From Thermococcus eurythermalis (lineage in GTDB: Archaea; Methanobacteriota_B; Thermococci; Thermococcales; Thermococcaceae), in assembly GCF_000769655.1 (NCBI RefSeq), contig NZ_CP008887.1, positions 310,001 through 374,000 on the forward strand: DNA of 64,000 nt, given 5' to 3'. Positions within the stretch are counted from its first letter, which is position 1. Each line of letters begins with the position of its first letter. Below, in pieces: positions 1 to 9,731 of this stretch. The translations under genes were made by a program, and so were the position numbers. The notes beneath the pieces were generated by a model that saw only the letters and a program-made list of their open reading frames with translations, made no database searches and was not told the DNA's origin.

Positions 1-156
1 TCTGATTTCCAAATTCTATTCGGCACACTGGGTGTAGTCCTGCTTTTTCTCGTATTCTGGCTCTTCTCTAACTGGATGAAGAGGTACGCAGAGAGAAAGG
101 AGAAGGAAATCGAAGAGGAGCTTAAAGAGTTGGAGCAAATTGGGGAGCTACATTAG
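1..156 (+). CDS. C-terminal fragment of a membrane-anchored protein
   Basis: The reading frame is open from the window edge to a TAG stop and gives 51 residues. A hydrophobic segment rich in Leu, Val and Phe (about residues 6-24) is followed by a strongly charged Lys/Glu tail that looks like a helix or coiled coil. This is consistent with a one-helix anchor at the end of a membrane protein, but too little is present to name the family. The 5' part lies outside the window. Confidence 0.5.
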   Translation, partial: SDFQILFGTLGVVLLFLVFWLFSNWMKRYAERKEKEIEEELKELEQIGELH

Positions 157-240
157 CCTACGTACAGACCGTTTGTCCCAGAACTGATAAACATAGAAAA
201 AGAGCCGTGCCGCAGTTAGGAGAAGAAAAAACCTTCAGCC

Positions 241-1275
241 TCAGGCCCCTTCCTTTTCATCGCCGGGGAAGTTTGAGGTCTCCTCGTTGGCCTTCATTAT
301 CTTTTGCCTGTACTCCTCGTACTTCCTCCGCGCCTCTTCTGCCTTCTCCTTCTCGCCGAGGTACTCGTAGGCCTCTGCAACGTGCTTCCACCACATCGGG
401 TCATTTTCAGCTTCCTTGAGGCAGTACTCGAGGAACTTCTGGTATGCCTCGCGGGCCAGCTCCTCTCTGCCGAGCTTCCTCGCTATGTTGCCGACGTCCT
501 CCCAGAAGACGCCCTCCTCCTGGGCCTCCTTGGTGTAGTACTCAAGGGCCTTCTCCCAGGCTTCCTTAGCTTTCTCCTCGTTTCCGAGCTCCTCGTAGAG
601 CTTGGCAACGTCCTCCCAGAACCAGGGCTCCTCCTCGGCGTACTTTTCAAGCGCCTTGGCGGCCCTCTCCATGTTTCCGGCCTTCTTCCAGTACTCGTGG
701 GCCTCCTTCAGGTAGTAGGTGTCCTTTTCCTTGTCGTAGAGGGCCTCGTATATCTCGGCGGCCTTCTCGTACTTTCCGGCCTTCTCGTAGGCCCAGGCGG
801 CGCTCTCAAGCCAGCCGAGCTTTAGGTACATCTCCGCGGCCTTCTCGTAGTTGCCGGCCTTCTCGTACTTCCTGGCGGCCTGCTTGTAGCGGCCCATCTT
901 TTCAAGCTTCTCAGCGGAGCGGAAGCGGTCGGCTATGCTCAAATCGGGCTCGCTTATGTACCATATTCCGAAGGCCAGCAGGAGGACGAAGAACGCTATG
1001 ATTCCCCCAACGATTTCGAGCTTCTGCCAGGTGAGCACGAGGTAGGAGCCGTAGCCCGCTATCGCGGTGAGGACTGCCAGAATGGCCCCGTACTTCCAGC
1101 TCTCGGCGTAGAGTGTCAGCGCCGTAAAGAAGAGCAGCGCGAGCGTGAAACCGACGAAGCCTATCGCGAGGACAACCTGCACCAGCTTCCAGAAGCCCCA
1201 GTTGTAGACTATGAAACCGGCCACCGCAAGGAGGGCAACGAGGAAGCCGATTATATAGGCTTTCAGCTTGTCCAT
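241..1275 (-). CDS. Membrane-anchored TPR-repeat protein
   Basis: The 344-residue protein begins with three to four hydrophobic segments (about residues 8-110). A soluble region of tetratricopeptide-like helical repeats follows, with recurring units such as KAGNYEKAAEMYLKLG and KAGKYEKAAEIYEALY. TPR arrays bind other proteins, so it is probably a membrane-tethered scaffold; its partner is unknown. Its start overlaps the end of the alkyltransferase gene by 13 bp, suggesting one transcript with that gene and the RNA methyltransferase upstream. Confidence 0.75.
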   Translation of the reverse strand: MDKLKAYIIGFLVALLAVAGFIVYNWGFWKLVQVVLAIGFVGFTLALLFFTALTLYAESWKYGAILAVLTAIAGYGSYLVLTWQKLEIVGGIIAFFVLLLAFGIWYISEPDLSIADRFRSAEKLEKMGRYKQAARKYEKAGNYEKAAEMYLKLGWLESAAWAYEKAGKYEKAAEIYEALYDKEKDTYYLKEAHEYWKKAGNMERAAKALEKYAEEEPWFWEDVAKLYEELGNEEKAKEAWEKALEYYTKEAQEEGVFWEDVGNIARKLGREELAREAYQKFLEYCLKEAENDPMWWKHVAEAYEYLGEKEKAEEARRKYEEYRQKIMKANEETSNFPGDEKEGA

Positions 1276-1787
1276 TCCTTCACCCCCTCAAGTTCGAGCA
1301 GGAACTTCTTTTCTTCAATCCCAAGGTTATAGTGGCCTATGCCGTCATTCGCCACAACCCTGTGGCAGGGGACGATTATTGGATACGGATTCCTCTTCAT
1401 CGCCCCGCCGACCGCTCTCGGCGACGTTTCAAGGGCCTTTGCAAGGCTACCGTAGGTTATAACAGCCCCTCTTTTAACGTTTTTCGTGAGCCATTCGTAA
1501 ACGCGCCTCTCAAAGGGTGTTACACCCTCGAAGGAGAGCTCGGAAAGGGCTTTCCCGTTGTCAAGCTCCCCAACCATAACGCGATAAACGAGCTCGGTGT
1601 AGTTGCTCGGCTGGACGTCGAGGGAAATGGCAACGTTTCTCCCCCGCAGGAACTCGGCAAGGTTTCTGATTCTCTCCAAAAGCTCGCCCCTCGTGAAGGC
1701 GAAGCTTACACCCTGAATCCTCCCGTGAAAGATTACCCCAATCCAGACGTCTCTCCCGTTGACCCTAAACCTCTCCACCGCGAGCAT
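1263..1787 (-). CDS. ogt: Methylated-DNA--protein-cysteine methyltransferase (O6-alkylguanine-DNA alkyltransferase)
   Basis: The 174-residue product carries the suicide acceptor motif PCHRV (about residues 140-144) preceded by the helix-turn-helix region ITYGSLAKAL and RAVGGAMKRNP, the DNA-binding and active-site signature of AGT/MGMT proteins. The enzyme repairs O6-alkylguanine by transferring the alkyl group irreversibly to the Cys of PCHRV. Length matches archaeal Ogt. It lies between an RNA methyltransferase (stop directly abutting its ATG) and the TPR protein, which it overlaps. Confidence 0.95.
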   Translation of the reverse strand: MLAVERFRVNGRDVWIGVIFHGRIQGVSFAFTRGELLERIRNLAEFLRGRNVAISLDVQPSNYTELVYRVMVGELDNGKALSELSFEGVTPFERRVYEWLTKNVKRGAVITYGSLAKALETSPRAVGGAMKRNPYPIIVPCHRVVANDGIGHYNLGIEEKKFLLELEGVKEWTS

Positions 1788-2489
1788 TCAGCATTCCTCC
1801 AGCCTCTTAACGGCCCTTCTCAGCGGGCCCATGAGGGTGTGCACCTCCCGACCATAGAGGAAGGCCTTACCGACTGCCTTCCGGAAGACCTTAACGAAAA
1901 CCTCTCGCCTCTCCTCGTCCTTGGGGTAGTTGAGAGCGTTTAAAAGCTCGGCCCATACCCTAACGAGCGCCTCCTTTTCCCGCAGGGTCGCCGGCTCAAG
2001 GGCCTCAACAGATGGCTCGGGCCTGGCCTTCGAGAGCTCATAGAGTATAACCGCAACTGCCTGGGCGAGGTTCATAACGGGGTAATCCTCGCTCGTGGGG
2101 ATTGTGACCGTGATGTCAAGCCGCTCAAGCTCCTCGTTTTTCAGGCCAATGCTCTCCCTGCCAAAGAACAGGCCCACCCTACCGGTGTAGCCCTTGAGGG
2201 TCTCCCTAAGCTCCCAGGGGTACATAGGGGCCCGGTATGGGATAAACCTTGCCCCAGGTTTCCCGGTAGTCCCCACGGTCAGGTCAAACAGCTCAAGGGC
2301 TTCATCAAAGCCCTCCAGCACGACGGCGTTATCGAGCACGTCCTTGGCGTGAACGGCGTAGCTGTAGCTCTCCTCTGTCAGGTTCGGCCTCACGAGGACT
2401 AACCTCGAAAAGCCGAAGTTCTTCATGGTCCTCGCTATCATTCCTATGTTCGCCGGCCCCTCCGGTTCGACTAGAACAACAGAGAGCAT
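1788..2489 (-). CDS. SpoU/SPOUT-family RNA 2'-O-methyltransferase (TrmJ-like)
   Basis: The 233-residue protein shows the three SpoU motifs: PANIGMIARTMKNFG near the N terminus, GRESIGLKNEEL around residue 116, and MNLAQAVAVILYEL around residue 140. These form the SAM-binding trefoil knot of 2'-O-ribose methyltransferases. Archaeal proteins with this layout include TrmJ, which methylates position 32 of tRNAs. The exact substrate cannot be read from sequence alone. It is the first gene of the minus-strand cluster with ogt and the TPR protein. Confidence 0.85.
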   Translation of the reverse strand: MLSVVLVEPEGPANIGMIARTMKNFGFSRLVLVRPNLTEESYSYAVHAKDVLDNAVVLEGFDEALELFDLTVGTTGKPGARFIPYRAPMYPWELRETLKGYTGRVGLFFGRESIGLKNEELERLDITVTIPTSEDYPVMNLAQAVAVILYELSKARPEPSVEALEPATLREKEALVRVWAELLNALNYPKDEERREVFVKVFRKAVGKAFLYGREVHTLMGPLRRAVKRLEEC

Positions 2490-2535
2490 CGGTATGCATT
2501 TAAGGGGAAGTCTTTAAACGGTTGCGGTGGGAGTA

Positions 2536-2994
2536 ATGTATTCGCTGGCTTACATTCCGCTTGTCCTCCCCGCGGTGAAGAAAAAAGCAAGGCCGTTTTC
2601 GGCGGGGGCTTTGCTGGCCTTTGCGGTGAGCTATCCCCTCCCAGAGGAGGCCATGTACGGCCTGATTGCGCTCTCCGTTCTTCTCCTTGCACTGGGCTAC
2701 CCCTACGAGAAACAGCCCGTTAAGTTCTGGGAGCGCTTCTTAAACGCCGTGATAGGGGGCACTGGCCTGGCGATAGCGCTCGGCCTCCGTGAACTTGGAG
2801 AGGCAGGCGCAGTCCTCGGCGTTGCAGTTCCATTCCTGCTAACGAAAAACAGGGTTCTTGCCTCGTTTGGGCTCCTGCCCGCGTCGGCGCTCTACCTGAC
2901 AGGGGCTTACAGGGTTTCAGAAAACGCGAAGCTGACACTCTTTGCGCTGGTTTACATCTATTCGCTCCACCACATGAGAAAGCTGCTGAGGTGA
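2536..2994 (+). CDS. Hypothetical polytopic membrane protein
   Basis: This 152-residue protein is largely hydrophobic, with about five predicted membrane segments and basic loops (KKKARP near the N terminus, KLLR at the C terminus). I do not recognise a family. ATG 2536 is preferred over the in-frame GTG at 2527 because GGTGGGA sits at a suitable distance. It ends 4 bp before the ketopantoate reductase gene and is probably co-transcribed with it. Confidence 0.6.
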   Translation: MYSLAYIPLVLPAVKKKARPFSAGALLAFAVSYPLPEEAMYGLIALSVLLLALGYPYEKQPVKFWERFLNAVIGGTGLAIALGLRELGEAGAVLGVAVPFLLTKNRVLASFGLLPASALYLTGAYRVSENAKLTLFALVYIYSLHHMRKLLR

Positions 2995-2998
2995 GACC

Positions 2999-3913
2999 AT
3001 GAAAGTCTACGTGCTCGGTGCGGGAAGCATTGGCTCCCTTTTCGGTGCCCTCCTGGCGAGAGCGGGGCACGACGTCCTTCTCATAGGGAGAGAGGAGCAG
3101 GTCCGGGCAATCAAAGAGAAAGGGCTGAGAGTTGTGGGCGCTGAAGAGTTTAAGGTGAAGGCAAAGGCGACGACTTACGCCCCCAACGAGCCCCCGGAGC
3201 TGCTTCTCCTGACAACGAAGTCGTACTCGACGAAGACGGCCCTTGAATGCGCGAGAAGATGCATAGGGGAAAACACGTGGATTCTAAGCGTCCAGAACGG
3301 CCTCGGGAACGAGGAGCTGGCACTAAAGCTGACACCGAACGTAATAGGCGGAGTAACGACCAACGGGGCCATGCTCGTTGAGTGGGGAGTCGTTAAGTGG
3401 GCGGGAAAGGGGATAACCGTCATCGGAAAGTATCCGACAGGAAGAGCTGAGTTCGTTGAGGAAGTCGCGAGGGCCTTCACCGAGGCGGGATTAGAAACGA
3501 AGGTCACAGAAAATGCCATCGGCTGGAAGTGGGCGAAGGCAATAGTGAACTCCGTGATAAATGGGCTGGGAACAGTTCTGGAGGTCAAAAACGGTGTCCT
3601 CCGCGAGATACCGGAGCTCGAAGGAATTTCCATAGAGATAGCGAGGGAAGGCTGCATAATCGCCCAGCAGCTCGGCATCGAGTTCGAAGTCCACCCCCTT
3701 GAGCTCCTCTGGGACACGATAGAGAGGACAAAGGACAACTACAACTCGACCCTGCAGGACGTAATGCGCGGGAGGAGGACGGAGGTGGACTACATACACG
3801 GCAAAATCGTGGAGTATGCGCACTCGGTCGGCCTTGAGGCCCCGAGGAACGAGTTGCTGTGGGCACTTATCAAGGCAAAGGAAAACCTAAATAGGAGTTC
3901 CACGAATCCTTAA
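2999..3913 (+). CDS. panE: 2-dehydropantoate 2-reductase (ketopantoate reductase)
   Basis: The 304-residue protein has the N-terminal Rossmann motif [17 protein letters not shown] and the ketopantoate reductase signatures [16 protein letters not shown] and [17 protein letters not shown], where the Lys is catalytic. It reduces 2-dehydropantoate to pantoate in coenzyme A synthesis. In Thermococcus the orthologous step is the reported CoA feedback point. It is followed within 14 bp by a PhoU-like gene. Confidence 0.93.
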   Translation: MKVYVLGAGSIGSLFGALLARAGHDVLLIGREEQVRAIKEKGLRVVGAEEFKVKAKATTYAPNEPPELLLLTTKSYSTKTALECARRCIGENTWILSVQNGLGNEELALKLTPNVIGGVTTNGAMLVEWGVVKWAGKGITVIGKYPTGRAEFVEEVARAFTEAGLETKVTENAIGWKWAKAIVNSVINGLGTVLEVKNGVLREIPELEGISIEIAREGCIIAQQLGIEFEVHPLELLWDTIERTKDNYNSTLQDVMRGRRTEVDYIHGKIVEYAHSVGLEAPRNELLWALIKAKENLNRSSTNP

Positions 3914-3926
3914 GTGGGGTGTGAAC

Positions 3927-4574
3927 ATGTCACTCTTCGGGGGTAAGGAGAACGACGTTTTTGAGGCCATAGACAGGCACCTTAACGTTGTTTACGAGAC
4001 CGTCAAGACGTTTGAGAAGCTTATCGAAGCCTACCTCAACGGCGACTTCGAGAGGGCCAAGGAGCTTGAGGAGGAAGTAGGGACCCTTGAGAGCGAAGCA
4101 GACAAGCTCAGGAGGAGCATCGAGCTCATGCTCTATGAGGGCGCCTTCCTCCCCGCCAGCAGGGGAGACTACGTGAGGCTGAGCGAGCTGATAGACCAGG
4201 TCGCCGACGCTGCCGAAAGCGCGGCCCACACCCTCATTCTGGCCAAGCCTAAGGTTCCGGGAGAGCTCAAGAACGACCTAATGAACCTTGTAAGGGAATC
4301 CGTGAAGACGTACGAAAAGCTCATGGAAGCGGTAAAGGCGCTCAACAGGGACGTAGATAAAGCCATAGAGCTCGCCAAGGAGACCGAAGACCTCGAAGAA
4401 AATGCCGATGAAGTAGAGTACCGGCTCAAGGGGATGGTGTTTGAGAGCGAGACCATAACCACCTACGCAAAATTAATATGGAACCAGATTCTTACAAAAA
4501 TCGGCGACATAGCCGACCGCGCGGAGGACGCCTCCGACCAGGTCATGCTGATGGCTATAAAGAGGAGGGGATGA
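3927..4574 (+). CDS. DUF47/PhoU-like protein
   Basis: The product of about 215 residues is an all-helical acidic protein with spaced E/DxxD-type patterns (for example EEEVGTLESEADKLRR and DIADRAEDASDQV) typical of the DUF47 branch of the PhoU superfamily. Members bind metal ions and usually accompany Pit-type phosphate permeases. Here no permease is adjacent; a second DUF47 protein at 32861 does sit beside one. ATG 3927 is preferred over GTG 3921 because GGGGTG lies upstream. It is in line with panE and the dehydrogenase downstream (3 bp gap). Confidence 0.85.
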   Translation: MSLFGGKENDVFEAIDRHLNVVYETVKTFEKLIEAYLNGDFERAKELEEEVGTLESEADKLRRSIELMLYEGAFLPASRGDYVRLSELIDQVADAAESAAHTLILAKPKVPGELKNDLMNLVRESVKTYEKLMEAVKALNRDVDKAIELAKETEDLEENADEVEYRLKGMVFESETITTYAKLIWNQILTKIGDIADRAEDASDQVMLMAIKRRG

Positions 4575-4577
4575 AAA

Positions 4578-5492
4578 ATGAAAGTTCTCGTTGCGGCGCC
4601 ACTTCACGAGAAAGCTTTGGAGGTTTTGAAAAACGCAGGTTTTGAGATTGTTTACGAGGAGTACCCAGACGAGGACAGGCTCCTTGAGCTCGTCCGTGAT
4701 GCTGACGCTATCATCGTCAGGAGCAAACCAAAGGTTACGAGGAAGGTTATAGAGGCCGCTCCAAAGCTCAAGGTCATCGGAAGGGCCGGCGTCGGCCTCG
4801 ACAACATAGACCTTGAAGCGGCAAAGGAGCGCGGTATAAAGGTCGTCAACAGCCCGGGAGCGAGCTCAAGGAGCGTTGCCGAACTGGCAGTTGGGCTCAT
4901 GTTCGCCGTCGCCAGGAAGATAGCCTTCGCCGACAGGAAGATGAGGGAAGGCGTCTGGGCCAAGAAGCAGTGCATGGGCATCGAGCTTGAGGGCAAGACC
5001 ATTGGAGTTATCGGCTTCGGAAGGATAGGCTACGAGGTCGCCAAGATAGCCAACGCCCTCGGCATGAAAGTCCTGCTCTACGACCCCAAGCCAAACGAGG
5101 AGCGCGCAAAGGAAGTTGGAGGAAAGTTCGTCAGCCTTGAGGAGCTCCTCAAGGAGAGCGACGTCGTTACTCTACACGTCCCGCTCCTCGATGCAACTTA
5201 CCACCTCATCAACGAGGAGCGCCTTAAGCTCATGAAGAAGACCGCGATACTCATAAACGCCGCCCGCGGGGCCGTCGTTGACACCGAGGCCCTCGTCAAG
5301 GCCCTTCAGGAGGGCTGGATTTACGGAGCGGGCCTCGACGTCTTCGAGGAGGAGCCACTGCCGGCGGATCACCCGCTCACCAAGCTCGACAACGTTGTTT
5401 TAACGCCGCACATCGGCGCCTCAACTGAGGAGGCCCAGATGCGCGCTGGCGTTCAGGTCGCGGAGCAAATAGTCGAGATTCTCAAGGGCTGA
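4578..5492 (+). CDS. serA: D-3-phosphoglycerate dehydrogenase (short form)
   Basis: This D-2-hydroxyacid dehydrogenase family member has 304 residues. It has the substrate-domain motif GRAGVGLDNID, the NAD-binding GFGRIGYEVA, and the catalytic Arg/Glu/His in NAARG, EEEPL and TPHIGAST. It oxidises 3-phosphoglycerate toward serine. The length matches archaeal enzymes that lack the C-terminal ACT domain, so allosteric serine control of the bacterial kind is unlikely. A related hydroxyacid substrate cannot be fully excluded. Confidence 0.85.
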   Translation: MKVLVAAPLHEKALEVLKNAGFEIVYEEYPDEDRLLELVRDADAIIVRSKPKVTRKVIEAAPKLKVIGRAGVGLDNIDLEAAKERGIKVVNSPGASSRSVAELAVGLMFAVARKIAFADRKMREGVWAKKQCMGIELEGKTIGVIGFGRIGYEVAKIANALGMKVLLYDPKPNEERAKEVGGKFVSLEELLKESDVVTLHVPLLDATYHLINEERLKLMKKTAILINAARGAVVDTEALVKALQEGWIYGAGLDVFEEEPLPADHPLTKLDNVVLTPHIGASTEEAQMRAGVQVAEQIVEILKG

Positions 5493-5557
5493 TGCCCTTT
5501 CCCTTCTTACTTCTAACGCCCGCTGAACCAAGTTCGGTGTTCTCGGGGCAGATACTA

Positions 5558-5670
5558 CCAGTATAGTGTGATAGTTTGGGCGAAATGTTTACCAGTATGG
5601 TGGTAGAGTTTTGGGAAAAAGTCCGCCAGTATAGTGGTAAACTTTATAGGAAGTTTGCACCAGTTTAGCC
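5558..5670. repeat. Four 34-bp-spaced direct repeats upstream of the ATPase gene
   Basis: The unit CCAGTATAGTGGTA, or a close variant, begins at 5558, 5592, 5626 and 5660, exactly 34 bp apart each time. The second copy contains the inverted repeat TACCA-N6-TGGTA, and the third CCA-N6-TGG. The last copy (CCAGTTTAG) abuts the ATG at 5672. A TATA-like TTTATAGG lies between copies three and four. The layout suggests an operator array for the ATPase gene rather than CRISPR, because the segments between cores are only about 20 bp. Confidence 0.75.
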
Positions 5671-5671
5671 C

Positions 5672-6964
5672 ATGAAGGCGGAGAAACTCAAAAGGATTTT
5701 AGCCGACCAATGGGAGACCCTCCGCGAGAAGCTCGAAAGGGAGAACATCGTCGAGAGGGAGCTAAAAGAGAAGATAGTGAAAAACTTCAGCCCAACGGCC
5801 CACATAATAACGGGGCCGAGGCGCTCCGGAAAGTCCGTTCTCTCGGCAACCCTGCCGGGCAAGCCACTCTACGTGAACTTCGAGGATCCTGCGATGGCAG
5901 GGTTCGAGGTGAGGGACTACAAAGAGCTACTCAAAGCCGGTTACGAGCTCCTCGGCGAGTTCGACTACATAGTCCTCGACGAGGTTCAGGAAGTTGAAGG
6001 CTGGGAGCGAATGGTCTCGGTTCTGAGGGAGAGCTATCCCACCGTCGTCACGGGAAGCAACGCCCGCCTGCTCTCGCGGGAGTTCTCAACCTACCTGACC
6101 GGCAGGTACCTGAGCTACACCCTCCTCCCGTTTTCGTTCAGAGAGTTCTTAGCTTACAGGGGAATTAAGCCGGAGGTTAGAACCACGAGGGACGAGGCAA
6201 GGGTAAAGAGAGCCCTAACGGAGTACATCGAGCGCGGGGGCTTTCCAGAGGCACTGCGCTTCGGCAGGGAGTACCTCGTGAACCTCTACAACGACATAAT
6301 CACGAGGGACGTTATAGTCCGCTACGGCATTAGAAACGTCCGCGAGCTGAAGGAGGCCGCGTTCTATCTCTTCTCGAACTTCGCGGGCAGGTTTACCTAT
6401 AGCAAGACAAAGAACGTCCTTAGAATCGGCAACGTCGAGACGGTCAAGAACTACGTCGAGGATCTCCAATCGGCCTACCTGATATTCGAGCTTCCCAAGT
6501 TCTCCTTCAAGCCGAAGGAAGTCGTTAGAGGCGATAAAAAGGTCTATGCAATCGACACGGGAATGCTCAACGCCGTCCTGCCGAAGGTTTCCGAGAACAT
6601 CGGCAGACTCATGGAGAACGTCGTCTTCCTTGAACTCCTACGGTTCAAATATTACAAGAGACCCAGTGTTGAACTCTACCATTATCGGGACACCAAAGGC
6701 GAGGTGGACTTCGTCGCCAAAGAGAACGGAAGTGTTGAGCTGATTCAGGTCACCTACGCTTCAGAGGAAGGGGAGATAGCAAAGAGGGAGCTGGAAAGCC
6801 TGTTCAGAGTTATGGAACTCTTCGGCGTGAAAACAGGGACGCTCGTGACGTGGGACTACTCCGGAGAAATAACGAGGGACGGACTACGGGTTAACGCCGT
6901 TCCCCTCTGGAGATGGCTTTTAAATTTTCGCGTCAATCTTTTTAACTTTCACACCCAACCTTAG
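5672..6964 (+). CDS. AAA-type ATPase with DUF4143-like C-terminal domain
   Basis: The 430-residue protein has a Walker A motif GPRRSGKS (about residue 50), Walker B YIVLDEVQ (about residue 105) and a sensor-like VVTGSNARLL. The C-terminal half contains GEVDFVAKENGSVELIQVTY, a PD-(D/E)XK-like arrangement seen in DUF4143 proteins. These archaeal and bacterial ATPases are common, often multicopy, and of unknown cellular role. The upstream repeat array suggests autoregulation. Codon use looks like that of its neighbours. Confidence 0.8.
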   Translation: MKAEKLKRILADQWETLREKLERENIVERELKEKIVKNFSPTAHIITGPRRSGKSVLSATLPGKPLYVNFEDPAMAGFEVRDYKELLKAGYELLGEFDYIVLDEVQEVEGWERMVSVLRESYPTVVTGSNARLLSREFSTYLTGRYLSYTLLPFSFREFLAYRGIKPEVRTTRDEARVKRALTEYIERGGFPEALRFGREYLVNLYNDIITRDVIVRYGIRNVRELKEAAFYLFSNFAGRFTYSKTKNVLRIGNVETVKNYVEDLQSAYLIFELPKFSFKPKEVVRGDKKVYAIDTGMLNAVLPKVSENIGRLMENVVFLELLRFKYYKRPSVELYHYRDTKGEVDFVAKENGSVELIQVTYASEEGEIAKRELESLFRVMELFGVKTGTLVTWDYSGEITRDGLRVNAVPLWRWLLNFRVNLFNFHTQP

Positions 6965-6979
6965 ACAGGTGAGTGCCTA

Positions 6980-7831
6980 TTGATAGATGCCATCGTCGAG
7001 GCGATAAGGCTCGCTGTGACGAGGATTCCAGACGACGTCGTTTCCGCTTTGAGAGAAGCCTACGAGCGCGAGGACAACGATGTGGCGCGCTTCAACCTCG
7101 GGAACATCTTGAGGGCGATAGAGATTGGCAGAACCGAGTCAATACCCGTCTGCCAGGACACGGGGACGCTTACGTTCTTCGTAGAGGCCGGCGTGGAGAG
7201 CCCGTTTCTCGGAGAAGTTAAAGACTGGCTCGTCGAGGCGACGAGAAAAGCTACCACGGAAATCCCGCTCAGGCCCAACGCCGTGGACGTTCTCACAGGG
7301 GAAAACTCCGGCGACAACACGGGCAAAGACGTTCCAGTAATCCACTGGGAGCTCGTCCCTGGTGATGCTATAAGAATAGCGGTACTCCCCAAGGGTGGCG
7401 GAAGCGAGAACTGCTCCGCCTTGGCAATGCTCACGCCAGGCGAGGGCTGGGAAGGAGTTAAGCGCTTCGTGGTCGAGAGGATTAAGGCCTGCGGTGGAAA
7501 GCCCTGTCCACCGGTTGTCCTGGGCATAGGCGTCGGCGGTGGCGCCGATTACTCCCTCCTGCTGGCGAAGAAGGCCCTCCTCAGGAGGGTCGGCGAGAGG
7601 AACCCTGACGAAAGGATTGCAGAAATCGAGGGGGAGCTTCTGGAGGAAATCAACGCCCTCGGAGTCGGCCCGATGGGGATGGGCGGGAAAACGACCGCTC
7701 TGGACGTGAAGATAGAGGTCACCCACAGGCATCCTGCGAGCTTCCCCGTTGGTCTAATAGTCCAGTGCTGGGCCAACAGGCGGGCCTTCGTGAGGATAAA
7801 ACCCGACGGGAGGGTCGAGGTGTGGCAGTGA
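6980..7831 (+). CDS. Fumarate hydratase class I, alpha subunit
   Basis: The 283-residue product has cysteines in [18 protein letters not shown] and [10 protein letters not shown] that match the 4Fe-4S ligands of class I fumarase/tartrate dehydratase alpha subunits, and the glycine-rich [11 protein letters not shown]. With the next gene it should interconvert fumarate and malate in the partial citric acid pathway. Translation starts at TTG 6980 with AGGTGAG about 6 nt upstream; no better start is present. The start region overlaps no other gene. Confidence 0.92.
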   Translation: MIDAIVEAIRLAVTRIPDDVVSALREAYEREDNDVARFNLGNILRAIEIGRTESIPVCQDTGTLTFFVEAGVESPFLGEVKDWLVEATRKATTEIPLRPNAVDVLTGENSGDNTGKDVPVIHWELVPGDAIRIAVLPKGGGSENCSALAMLTPGEGWEGVKRFVVERIKACGGKPCPPVVLGIGVGGGADYSLLLAKKALLRRVGERNPDERIAEIEGELLEEINALGVGPMGMGGKTTALDVKIEVTHRHPASFPVGLIVQCWANRRAFVRIKPDGRVEVWQ

Positions 7832-8337
7832 GGCTGAGAACCCCGCTGAGCACGGAGGATGTCCTTAGACTGGAGGTGGGGGACGTCGTTTACCTATCGG
7901 GAGAAATCGTTACCGCGAGGGACTCGGCCCACAGGAGGATTCTGAGCCTTCCGAAGGAGGAACTGCCCTTCAACCCCGAGGGGGCCGTAATCTACCACTG
8001 CGGGCCCGTCGTGAGGAAAACTGGAGAGGGCTACGAGGTAGTCTCGGCAGGGCCGACGACGAGCGCGAGAATGAACCGCTACCTCGACGGGGTTCTTGAC
8101 CTGGGCGTCAGGGGGATAATAGGGAAGGGAGGAATGAAAGCTGAGCCGTTCAGGGGCAGAGCGATTTACTTCGCCTTCACTGGAGGGGCCGGCTCACTCG
8201 CCGCCAAAAGCGTAAAGCGGGTCAGGGCCGTCCACTGGCTTGACCTCGGAATACCTGAGGCCCTCTGGGTCCTTGAGGTGGAGGACTTCCCCCTGCTGGT
8301 TGCAATCGACGCGCACGGGAACTCGCTCTACCGGTAG
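7828..8337 (+). CDS. Fumarate hydratase class I, beta subunit
   Basis: About 169 residues carrying the beta-subunit signatures [15 protein letters not shown] and [13 protein letters not shown]. Splitting the enzyme into separate alpha and beta chains is usual in archaea. The GTG at 7828 overlaps the alpha-subunit stop (GTGA) and is preceded by GAGGTG, so it is preferred over the in-frame GTG at 7822 and the upstream extension. Its 3' end overlaps the convergent malic enzyme gene by 10 bp; fumarate, malate and pyruvate are thereby linked. Confidence 0.92.
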   Translation: MRLRTPLSTEDVLRLEVGDVVYLSGEIVTARDSAHRRILSLPKEELPFNPEGAVIYHCGPVVRKTGEGYEVVSAGPTTSARMNRYLDGVLDLGVRGIIGKGGMKAEPFRGRAIYFAFTGGAGSLAAKSVKRVRAVHWLDLGIPEALWVLEVEDFPLLVAIDAHGNSLYR

Positions 8338-9614
8338 GCCTTACGCTCATCATTCATGGGGACTATGAACCTGGAGTAGAACTCCCTCCACTTCCTTAGC
8401 CTCTCCGCGACCTCCTCTGGATTAACGCGAACCCTTGCAACGCCTTCCTTCATGGCTTCCTCAGCGACAGCCTTCGCCACAGTGGGGTGAACGTCGGGGT
8501 GGAAGGGTGAGGGGATTATCTCCTCCTCGCTCGGCTCTATCACGGAGGCCATGGCCTTTGAGGCTTCGATTATCATGCCGTCCGTTATCGTCCTGGCCCT
8601 CACGTCAAGGGCCCCGCGGAAGATTGCAGGGAAACCGAGCAGGTTGTTTATCTGGTTCGGGTAGTCGCTCCTCCCCGTTGCCACGATCCTCGCACCGGCT
8701 TTCTTTGCCTCTTCCGGCAGTATCTCGGGCGTTGGATTGGCGAGCGGAAACACTATCGCGTCGTCGGCCATGCCTCTTACCCACTCGGGTTTTATGACGC
8801 CCGGCCCGGGCCTCGTGAATGAGATGAGAACGTCCGCTCCCCTGAGCGCCTCAGCCGAACCTCCCTCAACTCCCTCGCCGTTCGTTCTTGCCAGAAGTTC
8901 GCCCCTGTATGGAAACAGCTCTTCAAGGGGAAGGTCTGAAGTCAGAACCCTCGGCTTCCCATCAACGAGCTCAACGACGCGGACGTTTTCAGGCTTGACG
9001 CCAGCCTTGACGAGGAGCCTGAGCGTTGCAAAACCGGCAGCACCGGCCCCGAACAGTGCGATGCTGACCTCCCCCAGCTTCTTGCCGACGACCTTGAGGG
9101 CGTTGATAAGGCCAGCCAGAACGACGCTCGCTGTCCCCTGCTGGTCGTCGTGAAAGACAGGTACCTCCAGCTCTTCCCTGAGCCTCTCCAAGATGTAGAA
9201 GCACTTCGGCGAGGCTATGTCTTCGAGGTTTATCCCACCAAAGGAGGGTGAAACGGCCTTAACGACCTCGATGAACCTTTCTGGTTCTTTTTCCGCCAGA
9301 ACGAGCGGAAAGGCATCAACACCGCCGAAGGCCTTGAAGAGAAGCGCCTTTCCTTCCATCACGGGTAGGGCGCCGAGAGGCCCTACGTCGCCGAGGCCGA
9401 GAACCCTGCTCCCGTCGCTCACCACCGCAACCGTGTTAGCCCGATTGGTATATTCGAAAACCTTCTCAAGTTCTCTGCTTATCTCACGCGAAACCTCGGC
9501 GACGCCTGGCGTGTAGGCCAGCGGGAGCGTCTCCCTGGTGAGGGGAACCTTCGGAATGACCTCTATCTTGCCGTTGCCTATGAAGTTGCCCCTGTGAAAC
9601 TCCTTCGCGTCCAT
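8328..9614 (-). CDS. Malic enzyme (malate dehydrogenase, oxaloacetate-decarboxylating)
   Basis: The protein has 428 residues, the short archaeal and bacterial malic enzyme length. Motifs include [13 protein letters not shown], the catalytic region [23 protein letters not shown] with metal-binding acids, and the Rossmann motif [11 protein letters not shown]. It decarboxylates malate to pyruvate with reduction of NAD(P). It is convergent with the fumarase genes, which feed it malate. Confidence 0.93.
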   Translation of the reverse strand: MDAKEFHRGNFIGNGKIEVIPKVPLTRETLPLAYTPGVAEVSREISRELEKVFEYTNRANTVAVVSDGSRVLGLGDVGPLGALPVMEGKALLFKAFGGVDAFPLVLAEKEPERFIEVVKAVSPSFGGINLEDIASPKCFYILERLREELEVPVFHDDQQGTASVVLAGLINALKVVGKKLGEVSIALFGAGAAGFATLRLLVKAGVKPENVRVVELVDGKPRVLTSDLPLEELFPYRGELLARTNGEGVEGGSAEALRGADVLISFTRPGPGVIKPEWVRGMADDAIVFPLANPTPEILPEEAKKAGARIVATGRSDYPNQINNLLGFPAIFRGALDVRARTITDGMIIEASKAMASVIEPSEEEIIPSPFHPDVHPTVAKAVAEEAMKEGVARVRVNPEEVAERLRKWREFYSRFIVPMNDERKAYR

Positions 9615-9731
9615 TCAACCACCGGAGGGGTTGGCATGAGGAAGTTAAAATGCCTTTCGATGAAGGGAAAAATTGACAAGAACCGGTCAGGGGCCGATTA
9701 GCTCATCACGGCTCAGCTACCTACCCTCACA

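Noticed and set aside
5558-5670. Short direct repeats considered as a CRISPR array
   Set aside because: The cores are only about 11-14 bp, with about 20-bp intervals that are partly similar to each other. There is no leader and no cas genes. The array overlaps a promoter.
9615-9731. Possible tRNA-like segment near GGGCCGATTAGCTCATCACGG
   Set aside because: No acceptor stem pairing and no T-arm motif at the right distance. The downstream GGTGCGAATCC belongs to the signal peptidase coding sequence.
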